From Chloroflexota bacterium (GTDB lineage: Bacteria; Chloroflexota; UBA5177; JANWHV01), in contig JAICHN010000220.1 in the NCBI GenBank assembly GCA_025924845.1, forward strand, positions 1 through 8,647: a stretch of 8,647 nucleotides of DNA, in the 5' to 3' direction. Below, one piece after another: positions 6,455 through 8,647 of this stretch; within the stretch, counting starts at the first letter, position 1, and each line of letters opens with the position of its first letter. The position numbers and the translations under genes are program-made. Under the pieces are notes generated by a model. It worked only from the letters and a program-made list of their open reading frames with translations. It was not told the origin of the DNA and searched no databases.

Positions 6455-7522
6455 ATGGCACAGGTCCAGGCGGATAAGCTCCGCGTCGCGGTAGCCGGCG
6501 TACGGATCGGCGAAGGACACTTGCAGGCCCTGGCTCACCATCCACGGGCCGAGGTCTTAGCCATTTGCGATGTGAACGAAACCCTCCTGGAGACGGTGGC
6601 CGGCCGATACGCAGTGCCGCGTTCCTATACCGACTTCGAGGCCATGCTGGCGGCTGAGCAACTGGACGGCATCTGCATTGCCACGCCCAATCGCCTGCAT
6701 ACTCCCATGGTGCGTGCCGCGTTGACGCGCGGCCTGCACGTCCTGTGCGAGAAGCCCCTCACTCTGGACACCGCCGAGGCAGAGAGCCTGCTGACCGAGG
6801 CGCGGGCCGCCGACCTTACCCATGCGATTAACTTCAGCAATCGGCCCAATCCCGCCGTAACCTATGTCAAGGAAAAGATCGATGAGGGCGCGCTTGGCCG
6901 CATCTATGAAATTCACCTGGCCTATATGCAGGACTGGTTGAGCGACCCCAGCGCCCCCTATACCTGGCGGAACAGCCGGGCCGAAAGCGGCAGCGGCGCC
7001 CTGGGCGACATTGCCTCTCACGTGCTCGACCTGGGGCGGCTGTTCGTGGGCGAGGTTTCGGCGGTGAGCGGGCATCTGGCCATTGTCAACGCCGAGCGCA
7101 CCCTGCCCAACGGCGACCGCGCCGGCGTGGATGCCGACGACCTTGCCTACCTGCACCTCCAGTATGCGTCGGGCACCCATGGCGCGCTGCGCGTCTCGCG
7201 AGTGGCCCGCGGCCGATGCGACTTGCGACGGATTGAGCTGTTCGGAGAGCGTGCTTCGCTGGTGCTGGAAATCGACACGAACGTGAGCCGTGTGCTGCGG
7301 GCCGACGAGATGACTGCCTGGCGTGGGGACGGCTTCCGCGAGGTATTCGCGCATGATACGCGCCTGAACACCTGGGGCGGTAACGTGACCGCGTGGGTGG
7401 CCGCCTCTTTGCAACGGCGGGAGATGAGTCCCAACTTCGAGGACGGCGTACGCTGCCAGAAGATCCTCGACGCGGCGATCCGCTCCGCCGCCGACCGATG
7501 TTGGGTGGAGGTTGGCGCGTAA
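6455..7522 (+). CDS. GFO/IDH/MocA-family NAD(P)-dependent oxidoreductase
   Basis: A 355-residue soluble enzyme of the glucose-fructose oxidoreductase/inositol dehydrogenase family, which oxidises or reduces hydroxyls of sugars, inositols and related compounds. Residues 10-125 form the NAD(P)-binding Rossmann fold, with Asp39 (AICD) at the end of the second strand, favouring NAD. CEKPLTLD (98-105) is the family EKP signature, with Lys100 the catalytic lysine. SGALGDIASHVLDLG (180-194) is the typical substrate-site motif, with Asp185 and His189 as likely active-site residues. The dinucleotide loop reads GVRIGEGH and lacks the usual GxGxxG. ATG 6455 is chosen because AAGGAG lies 5 nt upstream; the GTG six bases earlier overlaps that site. 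A nucleoside hydrolase-like gene starts 5 bp after the stop, so the two probably act in one catabolic or salvage route. Confidence 0.9.
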   Translation: MAQVQADKLRVAVAGVRIGEGHLQALAHHPRAEVLAICDVNETLLETVAGRYAVPRSYTDFEAMLAAEQLDGICIATPNRLHTPMVRAALTRGLHVLCEKPLTLDTAEAESLLTEARAADLTHAINFSNRPNPAVTYVKEKIDEGALGRIYEIHLAYMQDWLSDPSAPYTWRNSRAESGSGALGDIASHVLDLGRLFVGEVSAVSGHLAIVNAERTLPNGDRAGVDADDLAYLHLQYASGTHGALRVSRVARGRCDLRRIELFGERASLVLEIDTNVSRVLRADEMTAWRGDGFREVFAHDTRLNTWGGNVTAWVAASLQRREMSPNFEDGVRCQKILDAAIRSAADRCWVEVGA

Positions 7523-7527
7523 GAGGC

Positions 7528-8457
7528 ATGACGAAGGTCCACCTTGATACCGATCTCGGGGGCGATCCGGACGATCTGTGCGCCCTGGCCCTCCTGCTCA
7601 GTTGGCCCGGCCTGGAGATCACCGGGATAACGACCACAGCCGACCAGGGAGGACAGCGGGCGGGCTACGTCCGCTACGCCCTGGGTCTGGCTGGACGGAG
7701 CGATATTCCCGTGGCCGCCGGCGCCGATGCCGTGGTCGGGCACTGTCGGTACAGCGTAGAGTTCCCGGATGAAGCGGCCTTCTGGCCGGAGCCAATGTCG
7801 CCCACGCCGCCTGCCTCGCCGACTGATGCCCTCGCCTTGCTCAAGCGCAGCGTGGATGCCGGCGCGACCGTGATCGGTATCGGCCCGTACACAAACCTGG
7901 CCTTGCTCGATCGTGCCTATCCGGCCCTGCTGCAACGGGTACCGCTCTTTCTGATGGGCGGCGCCATCCATCCCATACCGCCGGAGTATCCACAATGGGA
8001 GAATGACGCGGACTGGAATATCCAGTATGACGTGACCGCTGCTCAGTCCGTGCTGGAACAGGGTCGGCCTACGCTCATCCCCCTGGAAATCTCCGTACGA
8101 ACCGCGTTGCGGCGGGCTTTTCTGCCCCGTCTACGCCGCTCCGGGCCCCTTGGCGCGTTGATTGCCCGACAAGCTGAAGCATTCGCCCTGGCGGAGAACT
8201 ACGAAGAGCGTTATGGACGCGCCTGCACGGGGCTTCCCGATGACCTGATCAATTTTCAGCACGACCCATTGGCTTGCGCGGTTGCCCTGGGCTGGGCTGG
8301 AGTAACGATCGAGGAGATACCGCTACGCATTGAGAGGCGCGACGGTTGGTTGCACGAACGGATTGCCGCCGATGGGCGCCTCACGCCGGTCGTCACGGCG
8401 GTCGATGGCCTGCGTTTCAACCAGTTCTGGCTTGATCTGGTCACGGGGAGAGCGTAG
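7528..8457 (+). CDS. Nucleoside hydrolase-like protein (inosine/uridine-preferring family)
   Basis: A 309-residue protein of the nucleoside N-ribohydrolase superfamily, calcium-dependent enzymes that cleave nucleosides to a base and ribose. The N-terminal motif DTDLGGDPDD (7-16) is a one-residue-longer form of DTDPGxDD and supplies the calcium-binding aspartates. GPYTNLALLDRAYP (119-132) and FLMGG (141-145) are family motifs. ADWNIQYD (161-168) stands for the substrate-binding EFNxxxDP, with Asp162 for the usual Glu and no Pro after Asp168. HDPLA (245-249) provides the late active-site His and Asp. The ATG at 7528 puts the first strand at the N-terminus. It lies 5 bp after the oxidoreductase stop, with AAGAGG overlapping that stop, which suggests translational coupling. 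Some relatives act on other N-glycosides, so the substrate is not certain. Confidence 0.9.
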   Translation: MTKVHLDTDLGGDPDDLCALALLLSWPGLEITGITTTADQGGQRAGYVRYALGLAGRSDIPVAAGADAVVGHCRYSVEFPDEAAFWPEPMSPTPPASPTDALALLKRSVDAGATVIGIGPYTNLALLDRAYPALLQRVPLFLMGGAIHPIPPEYPQWENDADWNIQYDVTAAQSVLEQGRPTLIPLEISVRTALRRAFLPRLRRSGPLGALIARQAEAFALAENYEERYGRACTGLPDDLINFQHDPLACAVALGWAGVTIEEIPLRIERRDGWLHERIAADGRLTPVVTAVDGLRFNQFWLDLVTGRA

Positions 8458-8474
8458 GGGATGCCCTAAAAGGC

Positions 8475-8647
8475 TTAGCCGAACAACTCGGCAAGAGAGA
8501 GGGTGAAGCCAGGGAGCACCTCGCCGCCTTCAACCGAATCGCCGATACGGAGGGTGCGCGGCACCTCGTGACCGGGAGTCCACACATCCACCTCCTGGTG
8601 CCGGGGCCAGACGACCCAGACCAGGCGCGCCCCTCGACGCAGCCAAA
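8475..8647 (-). CDS. Uma2-family protein (DUF820-type, C-terminal part; truncated by window edge)
   Basis: Only the last 56 residues are in the window. They run from WLRRGARLVWVVWPRHQEV through a strand region to VLPGFTLSLAELFG and a TAA stop. This ending (GxRLVWVVxP, then a turn, then VLPGFxLxLxELF) is characteristic of Uma2 proteins. These have a PD-(D/E)XK nuclease-like fold, are abundant as multiple copies in Cyanobacteria and Chloroflexota, and have a poorly known role. The catalytic part is outside the window, so intactness cannot be judged. It converges on the nucleoside hydrolase gene, with 17 bp between their stops and no visible terminator hairpin. Confidence 0.85.
   Translation of the reverse strand, partial: WLRRGARLVWVVWPRHQEVDVWTPGHEVPRTLRIGDSVEGGEVLPGFTLSLAELFG

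Noticed and set aside
6557..7414. 285-codon minus-strand ORF opposite the oxidoreductase
   Set aside because: A GC-driven antisense shadow with no recognisable motif, lying wholly within a gene with clear family signatures.
7147..7995. 282-codon minus-strand ORF spanning the oxidoreductase/hydrolase junction
   Set aside because: It overlaps two coupled genes on the other strand and shows no domain.

Overview
The window is GC-rich, gene-dense bacterial DNA that carries no RNA genes, CRISPR arrays or insertion sequences that I can see. An incomplete Uma2-family gene, a very long two-module FtsX-type permease and a cyclase/ketosynthase/FAD-oxidoreductase group would suit a Chloroflexota-like genome. 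That placement is inference from gene content; no marker gene in the window settles it.

Left part (1-2181): a polyketide-like module. A leftward FAD-dependent oxidoreductase of the geranylgeranyl-reductase type runs off the left edge. Divergent from it are a rightward SRPBCC polyketide cyclase/dehydrase and a FabF-type ketosynthase, joined by an ATGA stop/start overlap. The ketosynthase has the complete Cys-His-His set, so it should condense rather than serve as a chain-length factor. No acyl carrier protein, acyltransferase or methyltransferase lies in the window.

Middle part (2182-5880): two strong back-to-back hairpins separate the ketosynthase from a convergent 1150-residue ABC permease with two FtsX modules. 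The permease has no ATPase gene beside it. Its true start is at 5748, behind a near-perfect Shine-Dalgarno sequence. The 132-bp divergent spacer to the next gene contains a perfect inverted repeat that looks like an operator.

Right part (5881-8647): a GNAT acetyltransferase, a possible 20-codon leader ORF, a GFO/IDH/MocA-family oxidoreductase and an inosine/uridine-preferring nucleoside hydrolase-like protein all run rightward. The last two are 5 bp apart and probably form an operon for salvage or breakdown of a nucleoside or N-glycoside. Converging from the right edge is the C-terminal end of a Uma2-family protein.

The most notable points are the minimal cyclase/ketosynthase/FAD-reductase module with an atypical nucleophile loop, the orphan giant permease with extra central membrane helices, and the oxidoreductase/nucleoside hydrolase pair preceded by a mini-ORF. 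None amounts to clear proof of a new system.
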